DNA from: Taxillus chinensis
Taxonomy: Eukaryota; Streptophyta; Magnoliopsida; Santalales; Loranthaceae
NCBI GenBank assembly: GCA_023512835.1
Contig: CM042089.1
Coordinates: forward strand, 57,198,407-57,262,406
Reading direction: 5' to 3'
DNA length: 64,000 bases
This document shows, in pieces, positions 20,938 through 32,428 of this stretch. Every line of letters begins with the position of its first letter. Positions within the stretch are counted from its first letter, which is position 1. Under the pieces are notes generated by a model. That model worked only from the letters and a program-made list of their open reading frames with translations, did not search any database and was not told the DNA's origin. A program made the position numbers and the translations under genes.

Positions 20938-22542
20938 CCCTACCAACTCTCACTCTTGGGTCTGATTGGACTCGCCCTTGTTGAATCGAAATTGTGGAAT
21001 GATTGGAATGGTTTCTTCTTCAACCTTCTATCTTAGGCATGACAATTAATTGATTAATCATATATCATGTGACTTCTTCTTCACTCTCACTCATGAATCT
21101 TAAGTCGGATGAATTCATATAACTTTAATTCATCTTTGGTATCTGTCTCAATATGAAAGATTCGCTATGTTGATCAATTGAACTTATGTGTTTATTCTCT
21201 GTCATATGCATTGCTTTCGTAAATTGATCATTAACTTGTATGTATATGTCTTTCACTATCATTTCTTAATGCATAAGTTCTATTCTATGTTAGTCCAGAT
21301 GATGCTTGTGTTTTATTATATATTTTCATTCATATCCGTACTAACACCCACCAGTTGAGACTTTTGTACTTTTTAGTCTATTTTTGAAGCTACAGGTTCA
21401 GATATTTTTTGCATAGCAATATGTATATCTCTATATGATATCTCGGATTTCAGGTGTTGTGGTACCTATTATCTTCTCGACCTGAAGACAACAAACGAAT
21501 CTTCGTCTCTTTCTCAACACTCGAAGCACTTGTTATTACAGAACAAGTCAGTCTTTCATCCAGATTCTTCCTACGAATTATCTTTACTTCGGATGACAGT
21601 CGGTTTATTTCCTCCTGACTCTTGGAATTCTCAAATCATGGTAATCCATGTATTCTCTTACATCGCGTATTTTTGAGGAGGAATAATGATGGTTCATTAG
21701 ATGCTACTCCGGCTTTGCCCCTCAAGCCTAAAGACTACTTGAACTGTCTCACTGCCAACGCTCTTACGGTCTGCTGGCTCGGTTTTAGCCTGGCCTGCAC
21801 TACCTCAGTCCCAGATGACTATCTCCGGGTGTTTTATGCATGTCACACTCACACCACGGACGATATGATCTAAACCACGGATTTTTTATGCCGTTTGTTG
21901 TTTTGGCTGTCGAGCCTGCTGCTGCTTCCTCCGGACCGGCCCACAACGCCTGGGTATCTTCCTTTGCCGTGGTCGAACCGTCTTCTCCAGTGCTTGTTCC
22001 CGTTGTTGACCTATCTCGTCATAGTGGATCGGACACCCCTGTTGATGCTGCTGATGCTGATGTACCCACCTATCCACCTACTTACTCCTCTGCCCAGTGC
22101 ACTCCTGCACCCCTACATGCGAGGGAGTCCTCTAAGGCACCGAAGCTTGCACTTGGGCGAGCTTCTTATGCAATGGTTCATTCTGATGTTGTGCTATCTC
22201 CCCAGCTGGACCACCATGCTCAGGCCCAAAGCGCCCAAATTACCACCATCAATGTTAAATTTGATGCTCTCGATGCTCAGCTCCTCTTCGCTCTCACTAA
22301 CTCCTCCACTTCCTTTGTGGATTGGGCCCATACCATCGCTCGACGCTCCTTACCGATCAACGAAAAAGTGGGAGAATCTACCATCTAATACTGCTCATGC
22401 CACTGAGGATGCTGCTGGTCCTTCTACTCGGACCCAAGCTCCTGGTAAGCGGCCTGCACCAAAAAGGAGGATAATCTTATCTCTGTGTATGTATCATGCT
22501 GCATCATTAACCAGATCAAACTACAAAGGGTTTTGGCATCTC
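20938..22542 (+). pseudogene. K2 internal region, deleted relative of K1
   Basis: Non-coding part to about 21690. Then protein similar to the K1 second half: LPLKPKDYLNCLTANALTV, DDYLRVFYACHT (21700-21870), and after a frame change LVPVVDLSRHSGSDTP, YSSAQCTPAPLHARESSKAP and QLDHHAQAQSAQITTI (to about 22380). The sequence corresponding to K1 about 5015-6340, including the whole N-terminal domain, is missing at about 21703. The stretch corresponding to K1 about 7170-8110, including the Ulp1-like domain, is missing at about 22470. Both losses leave neighbours collinear. Neither autonomous nor coding-competent. Confidence 0.6.
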
Positions 22543-22557
22543 CATATTGGGAGAGAT
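22543..22557 (+). promoter_or_regulatory. K2 polypurine tract
   Basis: ATATTGGGAGAGAT directly precedes TGTTGGATTGAA, matching the K1 arrangement. Confidence 0.55.
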
Positions 22558-23179
22558 TGTTGGATTGAACCTAGAATTCGAATGATGCAGATAAAACCTT
22601 ATATAATTTGGTTTGAGATTTTTTAATGTCTATTCTAACTTGTTGCAGAAGATAAGCTTTAACTGGATTGTCACTCGTGAGCATTAAGTTAAGGACAGGA
22701 TATATAATTCTCATCCAAACCAATGAGAGTGTCAACAATTGACTTGGTAAATAACCAACTTAACACAAGACATGGAGTAAGAAATAGTAGCACAGACTAA
22801 GGGCTATTGATATGGAATAAGGAATCCACATCTTTTACTCAAGCGGACTAAGGACAAGTAGACACGGAGTAAGGATCTGAGTCTTCCAGTCACTCAGAAT
22901 AAAAGAGCACTGGTGCGGAGTAAGGACCCGAGTCTTTTATTCGCACGGAGTAAGGAAGAAATGACGTGGAATAAACATCCGAGCTTTGCATTTACACAGA
23001 GTATTGTTGATATTGAATAAGGGATCTGAACGTTCAAGTAACACGGAGTAAAGAACCTTGCTATGGAGTAAGATATTCAAGCACTTCATTAACACAGAGT
23101 ACGAAACCTTACAATGGAATAAGGATCTGAGTACTTAACTAGCATGGAGTAAGCAATCATTGACACGGAGTAAGGAATC
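22558..23179 (+). repeat. K2 LTR, first part
   Basis: Begins TGTTGGATTGAACC and carries the GGAGTAAGG array from about 22770. It is interrupted at 23179 by solo LTR J; the last five bases GAATC (23175-23179) are the target-site duplicate. Confidence 0.65.
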
Positions 23180-23814
23180 AGTCACGCCCCAAATCCTGAA
23201 AACAACAGAACTAGGAACGCAACTTCCCCACACCCACACTATAGGGGTCGAGGGGATTAGTGTTCAACCCAATCATGTACAACTCCACAACAGGGGTAGA
23301 ATTGTACTTCCCAATGTATTCAATTCAAGATTTATTAAAATGATACGAAATTGCATTCAATTCCCACAATATCCAACACACAGAATAAATCACATATAAG
23401 TTTCACCAACAAGGTTTTACAACTGCCACGAACCCAAGTCCGGGAAATAAAATGATAAAATAAAATAAAAACAAATCATCTACTAAATAAATTCTACACC
23501 AAGGATGTTCCGTCCTGCTTCACTATGGCTCCACCAACTACTCCCTACAACCTGTAGGAAATAAAAAAAATAAAGTAGGGTGAGCACGAATGCCCAATAG
23601 GTGATCCCCATCTCTAGTACTCTATTACATGAATTCCTAAGTCTGTATGATCAGTGTATGCTTGTGCTAGTGTAGTGTCACATTCTATCACAATTAAATT
23701 TCATTAAATCACAAATAAGACATCACATCACATTTCTATCATTAAAGGTTCACACCGGCCATTCATCCATCCACGGGATTTCCGCTACCAACTCCAGGAA
23801 TTCATATCACTACT

Positions 23815-24060
23815 AGACAGCCATATGTGGGACCTGTGGTGTCTCTGACAACCTACCACATATGGGACTTGGGTTACCAGCCACATAAGGGACCTGCGGC
23901 CTCTTGCCAGCCCTATGTGGGACCCGCAGTTAACCCAACCAATCTCATCACAAAATCAACACCCATAATTAATAAACACCAATTTATCACATGGTCCACA
24001 CACATAATTAATAAATACCAATTTATCACATCCACACATAATTTACAACACCAATTCCAA
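23815..24060. repeat. Two short tandem arrays in J
   Basis: About 23815-23930: units of CAGCCACATATGGGACCTGCGG type, four times. About 23957-24060: units of ACACATAATTAATAAATACC followed by AATTTATCACAT, two to three times. Confidence 0.75.
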
Positions 24061-24111
24061 TCACCAAATCCACACGTATTAAACACTAACTCAGCAATCC
24101 CATAATTGGTA

Positions 24112-24115
<4 letters not shown>

Positions 24116-24162
<47 letters not shown>
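24116..24162. repeat. TA microsatellite
   Basis: Uninterrupted (AT)n of about 47 bases. Confidence 0.95.
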
Positions 24163-24164
<2 letters not shown>

Positions 24165-25321
24165 TCAAATAACTAATATCAAGCCACAAATATCATTTTT
24201 TTAAATATCAAATTAATATTATCAAGCACAATTAAATTAAGTTTTTAATGTCAAATTAATGGAAACACATCACAGATAATATCTTTGATGCTAAATTATA
24301 AATATCAGCCTAATAATACATACAATATTTACACTATAAGTTTCAGGCCCACACAATGTATATATGTGACATATCAAACCAGTCCAAACACAACATTATC
24401 TTTATTATTAGTATTATTATTAGTATTATTTTTAAATTATTTGATTTAATATACGGCGCCGACTCCATCACCCACTATTATCACTTGCGCCAACTCCATC
24501 ATCCACGGCGTGCGTACCAGATCCATGGCAGTGGCTCAGATGCCGCCGCCCCCTTCTCTCCCTCTACACCAACACAGCAAGACGTTCGGGCACGCGAGCG
24601 CGGGCGGTGCGCAGGTGCACGGACATTCCACAGGCGGCAGTTGCTGCCGCCCCTTCCCCTTCTCCCATCTCCACGTGGGGCGGCAGTCGCCACTGCCCCC
24701 TCCACTTCCATCTCCACTACACGGCTGGTATTTGCCGCCGCTCTTCTTCCACCTCCACGCCAGCAAGGTTGCTCCAATGCACACGCACCAACGACAACGA
24801 CTCATACATAGAATTACATATATATATATATATCTGTATATTTTCATATAAAACTTCAACCCATATGTATTCTAAGATCTGCGGTCATGCAATAGGCTAA
24901 TCAAGGATTAAGAATCACCTACCTCTTGCCTTTTGAAAGGATTAAACTTGCAAGAACGGTCTAGAATCGGAGAAGAACGACGAAGAACGCGAAGAACAAT
25001 ATGCACTCCCCTCCGACGGCTAGGGTTTTTCAAAATAGAGTCATAATGAATAATAAAACCCTCAAACCCTATTTTTAATTAAAATTCGTCCTCCTTTTTA
25101 ATAATTTCCAAAAAACCCTCATAAATTTTATTTTTCATTTATTAACCCTCAATTTAACTCTCAAAAATTACTAAATAACCCCTGAAGGCTTCTGGACCTC
25201 AAATTAGGCCCAAATATAGTTAAAACGATTGTATTAATGGCCACATTCTCAAAATAACTTTTTTTAACATCAAATATAGATTATAAGTTATGCTAATACA
25301 TATACGAATCATTACAGAATC

Positions 25322-26001
25322 CGAGCACTTCATTAACAGAGAGTAAGGAACCTTGTGACGAAATAAGACGATGTTGTACCATTTATTTGCTACGTCAGTT
25401 CAACACATTTAATCACTTCAGCTCGTTATGTCCCGATGTAAGAAGAAATTCGTTTAAGACATTTAAGTCATCTTACACGTGGATCACACGGATGCATGGA
25501 ACAATCTTCAATGAAATTGGAACTATACAAAATGGATTTAATTCATTCTTATTTTCAATATCTTGAGCTCCACATCCGTAGCATTAAAATAGAGGGACTT
25601 TCCGAGAAGATCATTGATGAAGCACAACATCCAAGATGTTCAGTTCCAAGATTGTCTTCAAGGGATGCATATAAATATAGCGCCTTGTATATCTGTATGT
25701 GCATGCTTTAAAAAGTGCTTAGAGAGTGCTTTGTATGTGCTTAATAGAGCTTTTGGCTAGCATGTGCATAATTGTAAAAGTGTGTTACTATAAAATAGAG
25801 AGAGATATTCTTTTAGTAGATTCAAGCTCGTGCAAACAGCTTTATCTGTTATACAATTTGTTGTAATTATCCTTTGATAATAATACAAATTACTTCCACT
25901 ATCAGACTGTTTTTCGCATTGATTTACTCCTTCAGTCTGAATTAGTATTGTGCCAAAGACTGAAAAAAGTGTTTTAAAAGAGCCTATTCACCCCCCTCAT
26001 G
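25322..26001 (+). repeat. K2 LTR, second part
   Basis: Resumes the GGAGTAAGG array after J, then matches the second half of the K1 LTR: CGTTATGTCCCGATGTAAGA, ACACGTGGATCAC, a TATA box TATAAATA at 25670-25677, and CTATTCACCCCCCTC. It is cut at 26001 by the LTR of element G. Confidence 0.65.
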
Positions 26002-26386
26002 TGTCACGGGGTTAGTTTTGTATCGTAACTTAACCCGTGTGGCACCTAGTTCCCACTCTTACAAAGGAACGTTAGGTCAGCCTAAGTCATCGCATTTGAT
26101 CGGAACCCAACGATCATTTGTAAAGCCATTGTGTATGGAAGTGCTTAGTGGAAGAAAGATTGAATGAAGGCAAGAAATCGATTGTATTGATTGTTTGAAA
26201 GCTTTACAACATCACTCCGCTACATATAAATGTTAAGACTTTTATGGCTCTGATACTAGGAGATATCATTTCCAACAAAGCTCTAAATCTCTACAACTAA
26301 CACTATAACCTAGATTACAACACTTTATAAAGGGGAAATACCCCAAAATGGCCTAAGTGTGTTAGGATAAGCCTCGGTCCATGACA
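26002..26386 (-). repeat. Short 3' LTR of chromovirus G
   Basis: TGTCACGGGG...CCATGACA, 385 bp, with a TGTCA/TGACA inverted terminal pair. It lies next to a polypurine tract and a pol tail in the matching minus orientation. A short LTR with this integrase type fits Reina-like chromoviruses, a tentative placement. Confidence 0.8.
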
Positions 26387-26399
26387 CTCTCCCACACCC
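26387..26399 (-). promoter_or_regulatory. G polypurine tract
   Basis: The plus strand CTCTCCCACACCC (minus strand GGGTGTGGGAGAG) abuts the LTR end at 26386. Confidence 0.7.
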
Positions 26400-26402
26400 G
26401 AT

Positions 26403-27088
26403 TTCATGGCGTCCTCGTTGCATCTTCGGCTTCCTCGAACCCATCAAACTACTGGATGTAGCGTTCGACTCCTTCTCAATAATCTTCAATCTCCTTGTAG
26501 AATTGCCCTAGATCCTCTTTCTTCTCCCAACTTGCCTCTTCAACTGGCCTGTTATTCCATTAGACGTAGTACTCCACCGGGATTGGATTTATGCCCCTTC
26601 TTGGCACGACTCTACGAGAGTGGATTTTATCTATCTCTTTGTCATAGGTCATGCCCGTTCCTGCTGTAGGTGTCCGCACCGCCCGCTGTCCGCTCATAAC
26701 TTCCAAGTCTTCATGGTAAGGCTTGAGTAAACTAACGTGGAACATCGGATCCCTTTGTAAGTCAAGAGGTCTAGTTTGTATGAAACCTTCCCAACTCTCT
26801 TAAGAACATTGAAAGGCTCCTCATAATGGCACACCAAACCCTTATGTAACTATCTAAGTGCTTTGGTTTGGCACGGCAGGAGTTTGAGAATCACCATGTC
26901 TCCTTCTCGAAATTCTAAGGGCCTCCTTTGTTGATCTGCCCACTTCTTCATCTTCTTTGCCGCCTTATGCAAGTATGGCCTGGCTAGATCAGTTTATTCA
27001 TGCCATACTTTTGCAAACTTGAATGCCGCGGGGCTCTTTCTAGTGTACCCCTGAGTGATGGAAGTAAGCATCAATGGTTGCTACCCAA
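26403..27088 (-). pseudogene. Chromovirus G integrase C-terminus and chromodomain
   Basis: On the minus strand, MFHVSLLKPYHEDLE (ending near 26700), then YDKEIDKIHSRRVVPRRG and VEYYV match the VFHVS.LKPYHED linker and the start of a chromodomain. Further left, remnants of the W and acidic half lie in other frames. To the right (about 26760-27088) pieces such as EFREGDMVILKLLP and a KFAKVWHE-like block show the integrase C-terminal domain. Several breaks are present. The gene continues at 28567 after an inserted Athila-like LTR. Confidence 0.75.
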
Positions 27089-28554
27089 CGATAATGTGCA
27101 TTTATGCCATTATTTTAGGCCATTTTTAGGGTGTTTTAGAGTGTAATTAAGGCTTATTTGCATACATTTGCTTTAACCCCTAGCAAGACACTACTTGTGC
27201 TATATTTGTCTTTTTTAAGTTTAGTTTTGACAGGTTCTTGGGAGATGTTTTCTCATACACATCATCTAGATCACCCTATTTACTCAAGAGGAAGCTTTGG
27301 GAGGAAGATAGACTCAAAAGAAGGCAAAATAGAGTTGCACGTGACTTGGCTCATTGTCACGGGCAAGGAGTTAAGTACATAGGAGCCTTGTATATGATTC
27401 TAGGAAGCTTGGGGGTGATTTTCAACTTATTCTGAAGTGCACGTGACATGGCCATTATAATGTTCATTGTCACATGCACCCATGTTTTTGCTCAAGGATC
27501 TTTGTTTTTTTATGCTGATGATTTTTCTATAAAGAACCTGGTCCAAATTCTATTTGGTTTGAGTTTTATTAAGGTTGCGAGGAAGGATGGATGTCACTTT
27601 CCAAAACTATGCCGTTTTGGTAAGCAACAAATAGCTGGCACTTAGGGCACATCTTATGCACGACCTGTAGCCCTATAAAAGGAGCCAACCCTATCTCTGA
27701 AAGGGGATCTTGGAGATAGACATCCTAGAACACGTTTTTTGGAGACAACATCTGGAGCTTGACGGCTAGAGTTTCTGGCAGAGAAGGAGAAGGGTTGGAA
27801 CTGTTAATCATTTCTCTTTTCCACTCTATTGGTACTGTCTTTATGTTTTATTTTGGGTTTTATAAGATTGTAAGAATGATTATGGGGTAAAACTCTTTTT
27901 CTAGGGGAGCAATGTAGCCCCTAATGACCTGTAATACTTCTGGGTTTATGGATTATGCTTGTTGATTATGAGAAATTCCTATTTTATATTTAGTTCATCA
28001 TGTTTGAATGTAAAATCTGATTGATACATGCTTAGATTATCTCAGCCCTTGTCTAGGGTGGATTGTGGTGAACTAGGTTTGATGATTGCGTGATGGACCA
28101 AATTTGTGATTGTTAAATTGGTTGTTTTCCTTTGTTATCTTTTATTCTCAAGGACCAAATGGAATAAAAGGCTTAAACCTTTCTTAACATGGACCAAGTG
28201 TAAGATTGGTGGGTAATGATCAATATGAATATGGAATTAATTAAATTATTTAAGAATAAATACCATAACCAGAACATTACAGGATTGGGTGGTGAAGTTG
28301 TGAACCTAGAACCTTATAACTTATTGTTTATCTCCAAAAGTGTGCTAAGGTTTTCTTGATTCTATCTTTGCATGTTCAATACTTAGAACTTAATTCAAAA
28401 CCAAAAAAACTCATTTGTTTAGACATAAATTACAATTTGTTAGCTTAGTGCTTGCCGCTTGACAGATTAGCTACCTCCTGTGGGTTCGAAAGCCGGAGTT
28501 TAAATACTTTCATTTATTACTTGGCCAGTGCACTTGCTGCAAAACCTTTCAACA
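27089..28554 (+). mobile_element. Athila-like solo LTR L2 inside G integrase
   Basis: Begins (C/T)GATAATGTGCATTTATGCC and resembles the reverse complement of 9434-10298. It adds the usual downstream half with ACCTCCTGTGGGTTCG and ACTTGGCCAGTGCACTTG before ...TTTCAACA, a layout seen at Athila-type LTR 3' ends. It splits the G integrase frame. I could not identify a clear target-site duplication. Confidence 0.5.
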
Positions 28555-28566
28555 TAATATTTTTAG

Positions 28567-28954
28567 GTCACCTAGTTGCGAGTTCGAATGGGCTCTCGTT
28601 CATGGACTTGCTCTTCTGCAAGTTATACAAGAATTGGGTTATGTCTAGCAAGTTAGCCCAATCTCTTTGATTGGTACTCACGTAGTGCCTCAGATACAGC
28701 TCCAGTAAGTCATTGACACGTTTCATTTGGCCATCTGTTTGTAGGTGGAAACTTGTTAAAAAGTTTAAGTCTGAACCCATTATCCGGAACAGCTCGGTCC
28801 AAAACTGCCCAGTAAACCGTGAGTCCTGATCGCTCATGATTGTCTTTGGAATGTCCTAGTAATTTACCACGTACTTAAAGAATAGTCAGGCTGTGTCGTC
28901 TACCGTGCAGTCTTTCAAAGCTAGAATGAAAACTCTAAATTTTGAGAATCGGTT
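28567..28954 (-). pseudogene. Chromovirus G integrase core fragment
   Basis: The minus-strand frame holds SDQDSRFTGQFWTELF (second catalytic Asp region), TSFHLQTDGQMKRVN, LLELYLRHYVSTNQRDW and MNESPFELATR. The catalytic Glu position of TDGQ(T/M)ER.N reads Lys. The frame extends upstream in broken form to about 28950 and is then cut by the LTR of F. This integrase type differs from that of D and H. Confidence 0.85.
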
Positions 28955-29841
28955 TATCGCGCCCCGAATTTCCGACCCGAGGAAACCGGTTTGTGACTCC
29001 CCTTTATCCACCCGATGGGCAAGGGATTGATGTATAACATCTCACGCATCGTACACACACATCAAAAATTCACGAAGATGTAAATCAAATATCTTTATTA
29101 ATTTTCAAATCACAATAAACGTTTACAACCAAACCACATGCCTTTATTACAATAAAATCACTTTACAATATCTTCCCACTGGGGTACAAAGCCTCTCAAA
29201 AATAATAATACAAATAACATTAATCAAAACCACAAACAGAACTGTTGTCTACCTTGGTGTTCCCACCTAACGCCTGTAGGTCCCTGAGAAAAAGGAACAC
29301 GGTAGGAGGGGTGAGCAACCACAACGTAGTAGGGATCAAGTCTCCCCAACCCATCCCATGCACCTAACCACTACATGAGAACGTGTACTAGTGCAATATC
29401 GTGGCAGTAGTAAATACAAGTAAAGCACACCACTCAAATGGGCGCAACCACAGCCCCAGCCCCGCTGGCTCCACAGCCTCACAGGCTACCAATATCACAA
29501 CCTTCCAGGCTAACAATTTAACCGCCTCTCGGGCAAATGTTTAACCGCCTCTCAGGCAAATAGTTTAATCGCCTCTCAGGCAAATAGTTTAACCGCCTCT
29601 TAGGCAAATAGTTTCCACAGCCTCTTAGGCTAACAATCATACAATGAAACACATAACATACATTTCTGCCACACATGCATAAAATCAAACACATGGCATG
29701 CGCACATTCACGGGTTCTCAAACTCAGCCACACGGGCATAAAATCAAACACATAATAGGCATAGCCACACAGGCATATTATCAAACACATACACGCCAGT
29801 GAAGGCCAACATCCATATAGGAGATCACACCTATATGGATT

Positions 29842-29893
<52 letters not shown>

Positions 29894-30634
29894 CAACAAC
29901 GATAAAACTCAACAGATTATCCACCACTGGGTCTAACCCCGGGATTGGTACCAGAAGAGACAGAACCCCTACCTCTGGAAGATCCTCCCATGCTAGATGT
30001 CGTCCACCCACGCTAGACACTCCAGTAGCAACCAGGAGCTCTCCTTCTCTCTCTCTCTCTCTCTCTCTGCGACGGCTGCAGTGGCTAACCAAAAGAAGAA
30101 CCCTAAACCTAAGAGACCTCCACCTCTTTATATAGACATCACAACATCAAAATGACATAGTTTTGACTAAGTGAATCCCAACATCAAAACGACGTTGTTT
30201 TGATGGAACAGGCTACAACCTTCCCGCATCCACACAAGATAAAATACCCACAATCCAAACATGGTCCTTTGAGAAAAGATTACTAGAATAACAAAACTAA
30301 GGTGATGGTGCAAAAATATGGCTGCACGCCATAATGCACGTCATATCCCCATATGACGTTCAGCTCCAAATGATGTGAAATTCTACCCCAAGCTTCCTTG
30401 AATCATGTAGAAGGCAGGCATGCAATAAAAACCTTGCACGTCATAATGCCCCATATCACGTGCACTCTATTTCTGCCTCCCTAGGCTGCTCTCTTTCGTC
30501 AAAAGTTTCCTATTTGGTAAATAAAATGATTTGGTTGAAGTCCATGAGTAGAAGTTCCCCAAAAACTAGAAAATTACCACTCAAAAGGCAAAACTGTAAC
30601 TAACTCCACACATCCCAAAACACGGGTCATTACA
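28955..30634 (-). repeat. 3' LTR of chromovirus F
   Basis: Plus-strand ends are TATCGCGCCCC (mutated TGTCACGCCCC) and GGGTCATTACA. It contains the tandem array GCCTCTCAGGCAAATAGTTTAAC at about 29515-29640, an AT microsatellite at 29845-29891, a CT run at about 30045-30068, a TATA box complement near 30129-30135, and diverged twin palindromes at about 30146-30205. It is the most diverged LTR of the family here, consistent with being among the oldest in the nest. Confidence 0.85.
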
Positions 30635-30789
30635 TCCTCTCCCCCTTAAGACTTTTCGTCCTCGAAAAGAAACATGCAAGGAAAAACAAACACAAGCTAC
30701 CCATTTGCCAAAGGGCAAGCCACGACACCCAAAAAGGTCATATATCGCACAGAGCATGTAATGGGACATACGTCCGCAAACTCACAAAG
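30635..30789 (-). mobile_element. F polypurine tract and pre-PPT spacer, cut by D
   Basis: The plus strand TCCTCTCCCCCTTAAG (30635-30650) is the complement of the family PPT, followed by GACTTTTCGTCCTCGAAAAG and the conserved spacer. The sequence is broken at 30789 by the LTR of D; CAAAG at 30785-30789 would be D's target duplicate. The rest of F lies outside the window. Confidence 0.75.
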
Positions 30790-31747
30790 TGTCACGCCCA
30801 GGATTTCCAACCCGAGGAGACCGGAACGTGACCCTCCCTTTACCCGAGTTTGGATAAAGGGGGTAGGATACAACATGCCCACACAGGACACCCTACACTT
30901 CACAACAAATATTTAGAGAGACAAAATCATGTATTTATTAAGTTCACACCATTATAAACGTGTCCAAACATGCTTTTATTACATTAAACTCCTCATTACA
31001 ATATCTCCCCACCGGGGTTACAAAGCTCACACAAAAACAACAAAACTCAAATAACAATAAGCAAAGCCACAAAATAGAACTACCTTCCACTTGGGTGTTC
31101 CCGCTTAACACCGATAGGTCCCTAAAAAAAAAACCAAACACAGTAGGACGGGTGAGCAACCACAGCTCAGTAGGGATCATGTCTACCTAACCCATGCCAT
31201 GCTCCTAGCATCTACATGCCACGTGTACATGTGCTGTGTCATGGTACGAGTAATTAAACAGGTATAAATAAACAGGCCACACAGGCCCCGCGTATCCACA
31301 GCCACACAGGCTCAGCCATTGCCTCTTAGGCACGTATCCACAGAACAGTTTAACCACCTCTCGGGCAAATCTTTAACCGCCTCTCAGGCAAATAGTTTAA
31401 CCGCCTCTCGGGCAAATAATTTTCCATAGCGTCTCAGGCTAACAACCATACAATCAAACATAACATACATTCTTGCCACACAGGCATAAAATCAAACACG
31501 TAATAGGCATAACCACACAGGCATATTACCAAACACTTAATAGGCATTGCCACACAGGCATATTATCAAACACAAAATAGGCATTGCCACTCAGGCATAT
31601 TATCGAACACATAGCATGCATACATTCACAGGCTCACAAACCTAGCCACACAGGCATATTCTTAAACACGTGGCACGCATATATGAAAATATCCAAACAA
31701 CACGCCATTGAAGGCCAACATTCATATGGGAGGTCACACCTATATGA

Positions 31748-31782
<35 letters not shown>

Positions 31783-31922
31783 ACCAGATTTCCTACCACA
31801 CGGCCAAGGCCCTGGGATAGGTTCAAGGAGGAACAGAACCCCTACCTTGCAGGTGTCCTTCTGCTCTTGCCTCCATGCTAGATACCGTCCAGCCACGCGA
31901 ACCACCACGGCAGCGATCCGGT

Positions 31923-31966
<44 letters not shown>

Positions 31967-32220
31967 GGCTGCGGCGGCTGACAAACTCTAAAGCTAAAAC
32001 AAGAGGTCTCCTCATCCTTATATAAACACCTCACTATCAAAACGACGTAGTTTTGATTAAGTGAAACCCAGCATCAAAACGATGTAGTTTTGATCGCACA
32101 AGCTACAACCTTCCTGCATCCATACAAGACAAAATACTCATAATTCTAACATGGCCCTTTGGGAAAAGATTATTAGAATCACAAAACCAAGGTGATGGTG
32201 CAAAAACATGGGCGCACGCC
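30790..32220 (-). repeat. 3' LTR of chromovirus D, first part
   Basis: Begins TGTCACGCCCAGG (complement of the LTR 3' end). It has the GCCTCTCGGGCAAAT array at about 31325-31440, an AT microsatellite near 31750-31779, a CT run at about 31925-31963 and twin palindromes at about 32036-32095. It is interrupted after ACGCC (32216-32220) by solo LTR E and resumes at 42846/42851. Confidence 0.85.
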
Positions 32221-32428
32221 TTGTCACGCCCCAATTTCCTTCCACTTGGAAATGAGTAGTGGATTGCCCATGCCCGCACCCGAAGGGACAAGGGGTTGGT
32301 GCAAGCACCTTAAAAGGACTTCTAGCACGGGTCTTGTCCCAAACCTTGCACAATCAGGCTAACATGCCCAGGGGCATGCTCCTGTTCCCAAACCATGCAC
32401 ACAAACACAAATTGAATAACAACATCTC
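32221..32428 (-). mobile_element. Solo LTR E, first part
   Basis: Starts (T)TGTCACGCCCC and shares CCCGCACCCGAAGGGAC and AAGGGGTTGGTG with I. It is cut by element A, whose target duplicate ATCTC is at 32424-32428. Confidence 0.75.

Larger units (their letters stand above)
23180..25316 (-). mobile_element. Solo LTR J (TSD GAATC)
   Basis: The plus strand begins AGTCACGCCCC (T-to-A at the first base of the expected TGTCACGCCCC) and ends ATCATTACA. GAATC flanks it at 23175-23179 and 25317-25321, and the two sides rejoin the K2 LTR array exactly. No internal region, PBS or PPT is present, so it is a solo LTR left by recombination. It holds tandem repeats at 23815-23930 and 23957-24060, a TA microsatellite, and a GC-rich patch at 24455-24790. 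It belongs to the same wide terminus family as I and E. Confidence 0.85.

Noticed and set aside
24356..24859. Overlapping 92-151 codon frames on both strands in J
   Set aside because: The GC-rich patch leaves all frames open. No domain is recognisable and no counterpart is seen in related LTRs.
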